A DNA stretch of 16,573 nt from Bacteroidaceae bacterium (GTDB lineage Bacteria > Bacteroidota > Bacteroidia > Bacteroidales > Bacteroidaceae): positions 1-16,573 of the forward strand of contig JAEEOD010000321.1 of assembly GCA_016284115.1 (NCBI GenBank). The letters run 5' to 3'. A model generated the notes under the pieces. That model had not been told where the DNA came from. It worked only from the letters and a program-made list of their open reading frames with translations, and did not search any database. A program made the translations under genes and the position numbers. The number at the start of each line of letters is the position of its first letter. Positions within the stretch are counted from its first letter, which is position 1. Positions 1-5,821 of the stretch are shown here, in pieces.

Positions 1-434
1 CCTTTATTACTCTTCATGCTGGTTTGGGCAATTTCCGTGGAGTGGATGTGGAAGATCTTACTAAACACAAGACCGATTCTGAGCAGATGTACATCACTCA
101 AGAAGCGGCCGATATAGTGAATCGTGCTAAGGATAATAAACGTCAGATTTGTGCCATTGGAACCACCACCATGCGAGCTATTGAGAGCAGTGTAAGCACT
201 GATGGACATTTAAAGGTGTTCTCTGGTTGGACCAACAAATTTATCTTCCCACCTTATCAGTTTACGCTGGCGAATGCGATGGTGTCCAATTTCCACTTGC
301 CATTATCTACATTATTGATGGTGGTCGCTGCTTTTGGTGGTTATGAGCAAGTGATGGAGGCTTATCATGTGGCATTGAAGGAGGGCTATAGGTTTGGTAC
401 CTATGGCGATGCGATGCTCATAACAGATAAATGA
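1..434 (+). CDS. queA: S-adenosylmethionine:tRNA ribosyltransferase-isomerase, 3' part
   Basis: QueA transfers the ribosyl part of S-adenosylmethionine to preQ1 in the wobble position of GUN-anticodon tRNAs, giving epoxyqueuosine, the penultimate step of queuosine synthesis in the cytoplasm. The gene enters from the left edge. The open frame is already running at base 3 (reading [14 protein letters not shown]), so the start is outside the window and only about 143 C-terminal residues are seen. The block TLHAGLGNF followed by a conserved glycine-threonine stretch ([11 protein letters not shown]) and the segment [18 protein letters not shown] are typical of the C-terminal half of QueA. The stop TGA overlaps the ATG of the next gene (ATGA at 431-434), which suggests translational coupling. 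A queA-folK neighbourhood is, as I recall it, common in Bacteroidales. Family assignment is firm; nothing can be said about the missing N-terminus. Confidence 0.93.
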   Translation, partial: FITLHAGLGNFRGVDVEDLTKHKTDSEQMYITQEAADIVNRAKDNKRQICAIGTTTMRAIESSVSTDGHLKVFSGWTNKFIFPPYQFTLANAMVSNFHLPLSTLLMVVAAFGGYEQVMEAYHVALKEGYRFGTYGDAMLITDK

Positions 435-895
435 TGCTATACCTCGGATTGGGCTCAAACATAGGCGACAAGCGCAACAACTTGTTGCAAGCTGTCGCTT
501 TGATAGAAGAACAGGTGGGCAGGGTTGTTTGCCTTTCGTGCTTCTATGAAACAGAACCTTGGGGTTATGCTTCTGCAAATACCTATCTGAATGCTGCCTT
601 AGGGGTGGAGACAATATTATCTTCTTTTGAGGTGCTTTCTGTCACGCAGACCATAGAGCGTAAGCTCGGAAGAACCAAAAAATCGATGAATGGGGTATAT
701 TTTGACCGTCCTATTGACATCGACTTGCTCTTGATGGATGATGTAGTTATACAAACAGAATCTTTGACGTTACCTCATCCACTTATGCATGAGCGCCTCT
801 TTGTGATGAAACCATTGGTAGAGATAGCCCCAACGGTGATGCATCCCGTGTTAGGGAAAACAATATGTCAAATCTATAATGAATTGAAACTATGA
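431..895 (+). CDS. folK: 2-amino-4-hydroxy-6-hydroxymethyldihydropteridine pyrophosphokinase (HPPK)
   Basis: HPPK transfers pyrophosphate from ATP to 6-hydroxymethyl-7,8-dihydropterin in folate synthesis. The 154-residue product has the normal length of a single-domain HPPK. Visible landmarks are the N-terminal LGLGSNIGD (residues 5-13), [16 protein letters not shown] in the pterin-binding region (41-56), and the signature [10 protein letters not shown] (92-101), in which D96 and D98 match the two magnesium-binding aspartates. [21 protein letters not shown] (about 114-134) closes the fold. The catalytic-loop arginines correspond to R81 and R93, while the second basic position of the loop is lysine here. 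Start and stop both overlap neighbouring genes by four bases, so the gene is probably read as the middle of a queA-folK-phosphatase operon. No promoter of its own is visible. Confidence 0.95.
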   Translation: MMLYLGLGSNIGDKRNNLLQAVALIEEQVGRVVCLSCFYETEPWGYASANTYLNAALGVETILSSFEVLSVTQTIERKLGRTKKSMNGVYFDRPIDIDLLLMDDVVIQTESLTLPHPLMHERLFVMKPLVEIAPTVMHPVLGKTICQIYNELKL

Positions 896-2166
896 AAAGC
901 AGATGTTTCCTGGCTTTGGTAACTTGTATGCTTTACCTTACCACCTTTGCTCAATCTTCGTTGGAGGAGATTACAGCTAACCCAGAGAAGGCTGGAGGAG
1001 TTTATCTGGTCTATCCAACCCAGTTTGCACCTCAAACCAAGGTTCCAAAAGGCTACAAACCTTTTTATATCAGTCATTACAGTCGTCATGGCTCTCGCTA
1101 TCTTATCTCTAACGATGACTACACTCGTGCTTTGAACCTTTTCAAGGAAGCACATGAACAGAATGCCCTCACTTCTTTGGGTGAAGAAGTATATCAGCGT
1201 CTTCAACAGGTGTATGATGAGGCTGAGGGTCATGGTGGTGACCTCAGTCCGCTAGGTGTTCGTCAGCATCGTGGCATTGCAGAGCGTATGTTCCAAAATT
1301 TCCCAGAGGTTTTTATGAATAATGCCAACCTCTCAGCTCGTTCTACGGTGGTATTACGTTGTACTATGAGTATGGTAGCATTCTGTGACCGTCTTAAGGA
1401 GTTGAATCCTACCTTGCATATCGCCTACGAGGCAAGCCCAAAGTATATGAACTATCTGAACTACCAAACACCTGAGGCAAACAAGTTTACCGACTCACAC
1501 AATGGCCCTTGGGTAGAGGAGTTCCGCAAGTTTCAGGAGTCGAAGATACATCCAGATCGTTTGATAGCTACTCTCTTTTCCGACAACAATTTTGTGTTGA
1601 AGAAGGTGAATCCTGGTTCAGTAATGAATGACCTTTATCAGATTACAGTAGGTATGCAGAATATTGAGACCAAGGTGTCGTTCTTCGACCTATGGCAACC
1701 CCAGGAGTTGTTTGATCTTTGGCAAATAGGCAACTTTAGTTTCTATGTGGGTACGGCTAATCATGCTGATGGTCATGGCATTGTGACAGCAAATGCCAAG
1801 CATTTGTTGCAAAATATCGTTGAAAGTGCCGACCAAGCCATTGCTACTGGCAATGAAGCAGCTACCTTGCGTTTTGGACATGATGGCAATGTGATTAACC
1901 TTTGTGCCTTGATGCAAATCGAGAACTTTGGTGTGGCTATCAGCAACCCTCGTGAACTTTATAAAGTGTGGGCGAACTATAAAGTTACCCCTATGGCAGC
2001 TAATGTACAATTGGTATTCTTCCGCAACGATAAAGATCCCAGCGATATCATCATAAAGGTTCTCCATTGTGAGAAAGAGGTACACATTCCTGTATCTACT
2101 GATATGTTCCCTTATTATAAGTGGAGTGATGTCAGAGCTTATTTCCAAGGAATATTAGACAAATAA
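892..2166 (+). CDS. Secreted histidine-type (branch 2) acid phosphatase
   Basis: The protein is a predicted exported phosphomonoesterase of the histidine acid phosphatase superfamily, which includes phytases and MINPP-like inositol-phosphate phosphatases. It has 424 residues with a hydrophobic signal peptide at 1-20 ending in TTFA before Q21, a usual Bacteroidetes cleavage context. The phosphate-binding motif is SHYSRHGSRY (61-70), with nucleophile H66 and arginines R65 and R69. A further conserved block, LSARSTVVLRCTMSM, is at 147-161. The proton-donor HD pair appears as RFGHDGN (327-333; H330, D331). The length fits the family. The start overlaps the folK stop by four bases, and a strong hairpin terminator lies 23 bases after the stop, so this closes the operon. 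The substrate is unknown: the HD rather than HAE motif argues for a general acid phosphatase or phytase over a strict MINPP, but this is inference. Confidence 0.85.
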   Translation: MKSRCFLALVTCMLYLTTFAQSSLEEITANPEKAGGVYLVYPTQFAPQTKVPKGYKPFYISHYSRHGSRYLISNDDYTRALNLFKEAHEQNALTSLGEEVYQRLQQVYDEAEGHGGDLSPLGVRQHRGIAERMFQNFPEVFMNNANLSARSTVVLRCTMSMVAFCDRLKELNPTLHIAYEASPKYMNYLNYQTPEANKFTDSHNGPWVEEFRKFQESKIHPDRLIATLFSDNNFVLKKVNPGSVMNDLYQITVGMQNIETKVSFFDLWQPQELFDLWQIGNFSFYVGTANHADGHGIVTANAKHLLQNIVESADQAIATGNEAATLRFGHDGNVINLCALMQIENFGVAISNPRELYKVWANYKVTPMAANVQLVFFRNDKDPSDIIIKVLHCEKEVHIPVSTDMFPYYKWSDVRAYFQGILDK

Positions 2167-2189
2167 AAGCGTTATTGTAAACAGATTAC

Positions 2190-2225
2190 GAGGCAGCTAT
2201 TATTTTACAGCTGCCTCATTTTATT
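2190..2225 (+). terminator. Rho-independent terminator of the queA-folK-phosphatase operon
   Basis: A perfect 9-bp stem, GAGGCAGCT (2190-2198) with AGCTGCCTC (2209-2217), closes a 10-nt loop and is followed by ATTTTATT. It begins 23 bases after the phosphatase stop codon. Confidence 0.88.
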
Positions 2226-2493
2226 ACAAAGGCTATCCGAATATTGACACTGTAGCATTTCGGGATTAGAATTCACACTACGCTTTGTTTATTTGTATAA
2301 ATAATGTATATGCAACAGGTTGTTTAAATGGTCAAAAATCTGGGATCTGAAAAGTCATGGGCCTACTTCCTCTTAACAGACGGTTTAGTTCCTTTAAAAC
2401 CACCCTTACCTACCGCTAAATGAAAAATGCACTCAAACATTATTTTTTGTGATAGAGCATTGTGTATGTATATACAATTATAGATGTCTGTAG
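2226..2493. other. Intergenic stretch without a recognised gene
   Basis: About 270 AT-rich bases lie between the operon terminator and the next promoter. I see no convincing open frame, no TAnnTTTG element on either strand and no strong hairpin. A 10-bp palindrome TGTATATACA (2467-2476) sits 17 bases upstream of the next promoter's -33 element, and a short imperfect repeat GGTTT...AAACC occurs near 2380-2402. Neither is enough for a functional call. Confidence 0.5.
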
Positions 2494-2524
2494 TTTGCAT
2501 CTCAAGTTTGTTTTATTACCTTTG
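2494..2524 (+). promoter_or_regulatory. Bacteroidetes-type promoter of the AlkZ-related gene
   Basis: The -33 element TTTG (2494-2497) and the exact -7 element TACCTTTG (2517-2524) are separated by 19 nt. Transcription would start near 2530. This excludes the upstream in-frame ATG at 2462 and places the translation start at 2546 (or 2534, almost leaderless). Confidence 0.8.
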
Positions 2525-2545
2525 TCCTCAGATATGCATATAATT

Positions 2546-3223
2546 ATGAGTAGTTTTTCCAATACAAATATAGGGTCGTGCTCTGAGTTGATGGAGTTTA
2601 TCCAACAAGTGGGTTTTCTGCCTTTGTTAGATAGTGGTATTTGGGGCTATTCAGCAGAGGCAGTGGTGGATGATGATTGTCGCTATGTGGTGCTTGCAGA
2701 TGGAGGATGGGATTGGCCACTTTGGAAATGGAAAGGTCCTATTGTGACGGATGGGAATAGTGTGTATGGTAAGTTTTTTGCAGGCAAAGCTGGGTTTATC
2801 AGTCGTGAGTGGTGGCCCGACTTCTGCAACTATCGACGTAGTCAAAGACCTGCACCTACGGAAGGCTCTATAGAAGAAGCAATACTATTCACCTTGCATG
2901 AACAAGGGAGCATGATTACACGCGAGCTAAGAGCTGCTTGTGGGTTTAATGGTGCTAATATGCGAAGCAAATTTGATGGCTATATCACTCATTTACAGAT
3001 GGCTTGTCGCATTGTGACAGAGGATTTTATCTATCCACTCGACAAGCACAATAACGAATATGGATGGGGATGGTCGCTATTGACAATTCCTGAATTATTG
3101 ATGGGGCGTGAATCATGTAAGTGCCCAAGAACTCCCCAAGAGTCATTCAATAGGATCTTTGCCCATTTCAAGTTTATTTTGCCTCTGGCTACTGATAAGC
3201 AGATTTTGAGGTTGATTAGATAG
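2546..3223 (+). CDS. AlkZ/YcaQ-related winged-helix protein (uncharacterised)
   Basis: From the ATG chosen here the product is 225 residues. It contains a tryptophan-rich segment WDWPLWKWKGPI (about 55-66), then YGKFFAGKAGFISREWWP (about 74-91). A winged-helix-like stretch follows (about 109-157: an acidic helix, HEQGSMITRELRAACG, then FDGYITHLQM), and then YGWGWS (172-177). This order resembles the small AlkZ-related proteins allied to the HTH_42/YcaQ DNA glycosylases that unhook alkylated or crosslinked bases. I recognise the family by pattern only. The catalytic Q-x-Q or Q-x-D motif of true YcaQ/AlkZ enzymes is not obvious, so enzymatic activity is not claimed. The frame is open from 2462, but the promoter at 2494-2524 makes that start unlikely. 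There is no signal peptide, so it should be cytoplasmic. The 3' end overlaps the convergent phosphatase gene by 81 bp. Confidence 0.6.
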   Translation: MSSFSNTNIGSCSELMEFIQQVGFLPLLDSGIWGYSAEAVVDDDCRYVVLADGGWDWPLWKWKGPIVTDGNSVYGKFFAGKAGFISREWWPDFCNYRRSQRPAPTEGSIEEAILFTLHEQGSMITRELRAACGFNGANMRSKFDGYITHLQMACRIVTEDFIYPLDKHNNEYGWGWSLLTIPELLMGRESCKCPRTPQESFNRIFAHFKFILPLATDKQILRLIR

Positions 3224-3673
3224 GTTGATTAGTAATTTTAGCAATCCATTACATCCTTCAATAACATCATGCCAAGTCGCGTCGAAATCACCTGTGTACC
3301 AAGGGTCAGCCACATTGCCTCCACGATTGGTATAGTCTAATAGCTTGTGTATCTTTTCGTCTGGGTCACCTCCTGCTATGCGAGTCATGTTGCGGATGTT
3401 CCAATCGTCCATTCCTATCAGCAAATCAAATCGTTGGTAGTCGCCTCGAGTCATCTGACGTGCCGTCTTTCCCCTACACGATATGTTGTGTTCGCTTAAT
3501 TTGCGCTTGGCAGGAGGATACACCTCGTTGCCAATCTCTTCTGTCGAAGTAGCAGCAGACTCGATATAGAACTGGTTTTCTAGACCTGCTTTCTGAATCA
3601 AGTCCTTCATCACAAACTCCGCCATTGGACTGCGGCATATATTTCCATGACACACAAACAGTATCTTTTTCAT
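3143..3673 (-). CDS. Low-molecular-weight protein tyrosine phosphatase
   Basis: LMW-PTPs hydrolyse phosphotyrosine through a cysteinyl-phosphate intermediate; bacterial members often control tyrosine kinases of polysaccharide export or act on arginine phosphate. The P-loop is VCHGNICRS (7-15), with nucleophile C8 and R14 in the C-x5-R arrangement. The general acid is D123 in ADPWYTGDF (122-130). The core ends around residue 150, as expected for a family of roughly 150-160 residues. The remaining ~25 residues (LSNQPQNLLISSQ onward) extend into the opposite-strand AlkZ-related gene and do not look like a conserved domain. The start follows a divergent promoter with a leader of about 17 nt. No tyrosine kinase or capsule export gene is adjacent, so the substrate cannot be inferred from context. 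Confidence 0.92.
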   Translation of the reverse strand: MKKILFVCHGNICRSPMAEFVMKDLIQKAGLENQFYIESAATSTEEIGNEVYPPAKRKLSEHNISCRGKTARQMTRGDYQRFDLLIGMDDWNIRNMTRIAGGDPDEKIHKLLDYTNRGGNVADPWYTGDFDATWHDVIEGCNGLLKLLINLSNQPQNLLISSQRQNKLEMGKDPIE

Positions 3674-3695
3674 TTTATCTGTATTATTTTAAGGG

Positions 3696-3727
3696 CAAAA
3701 ATACTGCAAGTTGAAGACAAAAACAAG
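3696..3727 (-). promoter_or_regulatory. Promoter of the LMW-PTP gene
   Basis: On the minus strand there is an exact -7 element TATTTTTG (3703-3696) and a CTTG -33 element (3727-3724), 20 nt apart. Predicted initiation is near 3690, giving a leader of about 17 nt. Confidence 0.68.
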
Positions 3728-3759
3728 TAAGCTGCCTTAATATGTTTTTTGAGACACAG

Positions 3760-3791
3760 TTTGCAGATATTAAGTGTAACCGCTATCTTTG
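3760..3791 (+). promoter_or_regulatory. Promoter of the S66 lipoprotein gene
   Basis: The -33 element TTTG (3760-3763) and the exact -7 element TATCTTTG (3784-3791) are separated by 20 nt. Initiation is expected near 3797, so the in-frame ATG at 3742 is upstream of the promoter and the start at 3811 is preferred. Confidence 0.8.
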
Positions 3792-3810
3792 TACCAAAAT
3801 TATTGACTAT

Positions 3811-4926
3811 ATGAATAAGATAATGAAACTATGGATGATGGCTATAATCCTTCCTGTTTGCGCAGGCTTGGCTTCATGTGATTATGATGATGATCCAGAT
3901 GTTGTTCCTCAAAACAACGATATAGCCCTTGAATGTGTGCGTCCAGACTATCTCAGGGCTGGCGATAAAGTGGCATTGATTTCTCCCTCTTACTTCACAC
4001 CTATGGAGAATGTGGAGAAGACTGCCAATGTTTTGCGTTCCTGGGGATTGGAGCCTGTAATTGGGCCAAATGTCGGTAAGGTTGATGCTGGGAAATATGC
4101 AGGAACAGTGAGTGAGCGTATTAGTGATATCCGTTGGGCTTTGGAAAACCCAGAAGTTAAGGCTATTATTTGCAATAGAGGTGGTTATGGAACTATTCAA
4201 CTCATCAATCAGATAACCCTCAAAGAATTTTCAGATAACCCCAAATGGTTGGTAGGCTTTAGCGATATATCCACCATTCATGGATTACTGACTCGTGCTG
4301 GTGTGATGAGTATTCATGGAACAATGAGTTCGTTTTTGGCAAAGGGTGGTACAGATGCAACCAGTACGTTGATGCGTGACTTGTTACTGGGAAAAGTGCC
4401 AAAATATGAATTACCGGCTCATCCTCAGAATATTATAGGAAAGGCAAGTGGAATACTTGTAGGTGGTAATATGTGCACCTTTGTGCCAAACTTAGATACA
4501 CAAGCCGATGCCACCAAGGGGCGAAACCTCATACTTTTTATGGAAGAGGTAGAGGAGTCGATGCACAATATCGATCGCCAATTCGAGATTCTAGAGTTGA
4601 ATGGTGTATTGTCACGTTGTAAAGGCGTTATCTTGGGCGAATTTACTGATTGTGGTTCGGAATTTACGTACGAGAATGTGGAAGCTATGCTTCGCGAGTC
4701 ATTGTCAAAGTATGGAATCCCAGTTTTATGTGGTTTTCCTGCAGGTCATGGTGATGTAAACCTTCCTTTGGTAATGGGTGCTCCTGTAACAATAGATGTT
4801 CGTAGCGATGGAGCCACACTACAATTTGATATAGAAGGTGAGCATCAAATAGTAAAGACTGCTGAACTCCCAGTACCTACTGTCATGTCCTTGTCACAGA
4901 GACTTATGTTTGCAGGCAAAAGATAA
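3811..4926 (+). CDS. S66-family LD-carboxypeptidase-like lipoprotein
   Basis: S66 peptidases remove the terminal D-alanine from murein tetrapeptides (LdcA) or inactivate microcin C-type adenylated peptides (MccF). Of 371 residues, the first 22 form a lipoprotein signal peptide with lipobox LASC (C23). The family core starts at LRAGDKVALISP (about 48-59). The serine nucleophile is S151 in LVGFSDIST. The glutamate is E245 or E246 in LFMEEVEE, and the histidine is H313 in GFPAGHGDVN, so the Ser-Glu-His triad is complete. GGYGTIQLIN (about 124-133) precedes the nucleophile. LdcA of Escherichia and Pseudomonas lacks a signal sequence and works in the cytoplasm, so export is notable. The acidic run right after the lipidated cysteine (D24, D26-D28, D30) resembles the Bacteroidetes lipoprotein export signal for the cell surface; that location is inference. 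The gene is monocistronic with its own promoter. Confidence 0.88.
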   Translation: MNKIMKLWMMAIILPVCAGLASCDYDDDPDVVPQNNDIALECVRPDYLRAGDKVALISPSYFTPMENVEKTANVLRSWGLEPVIGPNVGKVDAGKYAGTVSERISDIRWALENPEVKAIICNRGGYGTIQLINQITLKEFSDNPKWLVGFSDISTIHGLLTRAGVMSIHGTMSSFLAKGGTDATSTLMRDLLLGKVPKYELPAHPQNIIGKASGILVGGNMCTFVPNLDTQADATKGRNLILFMEEVEESMHNIDRQFEILELNGVLSRCKGVILGEFTDCGSEFTYENVEAMLRESLSKYGIPVLCGFPAGHGDVNLPLVMGAPVTIDVRSDGATLQFDIEGEHQIVKTAELPVPTVMSLSQRLMFAGKR

Positions 4927-4990
4927 AAGGCAAGTATATTAATAGGTTAAATAACAAACACGAAGAAGTGACTACTCTGGGCAACTCTTC

Positions 4991-5026
4991 AAAAAAAATC
5001 AACGACTTAAAAATAGTCGTTGATTT
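4991..5026 (-). terminator. Terminator of the CAU-anticodon tRNA gene
   Basis: A perfect 12-bp stem, AAATCAACGACT (4996-5007) with AGTCGTTGATTT (5015-5026), encloses a 7-nt loop. On the minus strand it starts 8 nt after the tRNA 3' end and is followed by a run of eight T (4998-4991, shared with the stem end). It could also slow rightward reading from the S66 gene, but there is no T-run on that side. Confidence 0.88.
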
Positions 5027-5033
5027 CTCATTG

Positions 5034-5107
5034 TGGACCAGCCTGGGCTTGAACCAGGGACCTCCAGATTATGAGTCTGTTGCTCTAACCAACTGAGCTA
5101 CAAGTCC
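5034..5107 (-). tRNA. tRNA with CAU anticodon (elongator tRNA-Met or tRNA-Ile2)
   Basis: This is a 74-nt cloverleaf on the minus strand. It has a 5' acceptor strand GGACTTG, D-stem GCTC/GAGC, anticodon loop CTCATAA (anticodon CAU), T-arm CCTGG-TTCAAGC-CCAGG and discriminator A. CCA is not encoded (CAA follows). It is not an initiator tRNA: position 1 pairs with 72 (G-C), and the stem lacks the run of three G-C pairs next to the anticodon loop. CAU may be read as Met, or as Ile if the wobble C becomes lysidine through TilS, and the sequence alone does not settle which. Two non-Watson-Crick positions are visible: T6-T67 in the acceptor stem and A27-G43 in the anticodon stem. It has its own promoter and terminator. 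Confidence 0.93.
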
Positions 5108-5116
5108 TACATTTCC

Positions 5117-5161
5117 ATTTCTTTGGAAAAGCACTGCAAAATTAGTCTTTTCCAAAGAAAT
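5117..5161. repeat. Perfect 15-bp inverted repeat framing the tRNA promoter -7 element
   Basis: ATTTCTTTGGAAAAG (5117-5131) is repeated in exact inverted form at 5147-5161, with a 15-nt centre holding the -7 element (5137-5144). The outer arm begins at about the predicted transcription start, and the inner arm fills the spacer up to the -33 element at 5165-5168. As DNA it looks like an operator. As RNA, in transcripts read through from the upstream lrp-like gene, it would fold into a long hairpin, but no T-run follows. Confidence 0.85.
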
Positions 5162-5168
5162 ATGCAAA
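5137..5168 (-). promoter_or_regulatory. Promoter of the CAU-anticodon tRNA gene
   Basis: On the minus strand there is an exact -7 element TAATTTTG (5144-5137) and an exact -33 element TTTG (5168-5165), 20 nt apart. Initiation is expected near 5130, about 23 nt before the tRNA 5' end. Confidence 0.83.
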
Positions 5169-5205
5169 TGTTTTGTTTAAAACTTATTGACGCGCCAAGG
5201 ATTTG

Positions 5206-5664
5206 TTAAATCTCAATAGGGACCTCTTTCTTGATGCTTTGATCTAATGAGATAAGCGTCTCTGTAGCGTTCACACCAGGAATTTCTTGCAACTTGTTGT
5301 TCAGCAAGTCCATCAAGTGCTCGTTATCACGTGCATACAATTTGGCAAGCATGGTGTAAGGACCTGTGGTAAAGTGACATTCCACTACTTCAGGTATTTT
5401 GTTGAGCTCTGTCACCACTGCCTTGTACATCGAACCTTTCTCCAAAGTGATGCCTACGTATGTGCAGGTCATGAAGCCTAATGACTTAGGATTTACTTCG
5501 TAGCCAGAGCCAATTATGATGCCCAAATCAACCATGTGCTGAACACGTTGGTGGATAGCTGCGCGAGATACGCCACACTGAGCTGCTACATCTTTAAAAG
5601 GAATGCGGGCATTTTTCGAGATGATAGTCAGTATCTTCTTGTCAAGTTTGTCAATTTTCTCCAT
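5206..5664 (-). CDS. Lrp/AsnC-family transcriptional regulator
   Basis: The 152-residue product is a typical full-length Lrp/AsnC protein: an N-terminal winged helix-turn-helix (about 4-60) and a C-terminal RAM ligand-binding and oligomerisation domain (about 66-145). The N-terminal family pattern is LDKKILTIISKNARIPFKDV (7-26), and the recognition-helix region is CGVSRAAIHQRVQHM (30-44). In the RAM domain, VVECHFTTGPYTMLAKLYARD (about 92-112) carries the conserved glycine-aspartate-type turn, here TGPYTM with Y in place of the usual D. Such proteins usually sense amino acids and often regulate themselves and neighbouring genes. The start follows its own promoter after a leader of about 35 nt. 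The downstream gene on the same strand is the CAU tRNA, with no classical terminator between them. The ligand and targets cannot be read from the sequence. Confidence 0.93.
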   Translation of the reverse strand: MEKIDKLDKKILTIISKNARIPFKDVAAQCGVSRAAIHQRVQHMVDLGIIIGSGYEVNPKSLGFMTCTYVGITLEKGSMYKAVVTELNKIPEVVECHFTTGPYTMLAKLYARDNEHLMDLLNNKLQEIPGVNATETLISLDQSIKKEVPIEI

Positions 5665-5704
5665 AATCTCTATAAAATGTTAGAAAGTTGTTACATATTG
5701 TGAG

Positions 5705-5734
5705 CAAATATAGGACTTTTTTTATTATTGACAA
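5705..5734 (-). promoter_or_regulatory. Promoter of the Lrp/AsnC regulator gene
   Basis: On the minus strand there is a -7 element TATATTTG (5712-5705) and a TTG -33 element (5734-5732), 19 nt apart. Initiation is expected near 5699. The -33 element lies within one copy of a 10-bp direct repeat, TTGACAATCA (5728-5737). Confidence 0.75.
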
Positions 5735-5760
5735 TCATTTTGACAAAAAAAATGTAGTTT

Positions 5761-5802
5761 AATTAAAAAAAAGCTACCCTTGACAATCAAGAGTAGCTTT
5801 TT
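5761..5802 (-). terminator. Terminator of the FKBP operon
   Basis: AAAAAGCTAC (5768-5777) pairs with GTAGCTTTTT (5793-5802). Inside it, after one C-A mismatch, CTTG pairs with CAAG around a 5-nt loop. On the minus strand the hairpin lies 20 bases after the FKBP stop and is followed by a T-rich tract (5770-5761). Confidence 0.85.
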
Positions 5803-5821
5803 ATGGGGTTATGGAGTAGAT

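Noticed and set aside
1690..2148. 152-codon open frame on the minus strand
   Set aside because: It lies wholly inside the phosphatase gene, has no promoter, and its product shows no recognisable domain; it is antisense to a clear gene.
892..2166. The phosphatase as the missing dihydroneopterin-phosphate phosphatase of folate synthesis
   Set aside because: The signal peptide predicts export, whereas the pterin intermediate is cytoplasmic.
2280..2480. Possible small RNA or attachment site in the gap after the phosphatase
   Set aside because: No promoter element, terminator, integrase or direct repeat supports it; only short AT-rich palindromes are present.
2462..2545. N-terminal extension of the AlkZ-related protein from the ATG at 2462
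   Set aside because: It would begin upstream of an almost perfect promoter at 2494-2524 and encodes sequence without family resemblance.
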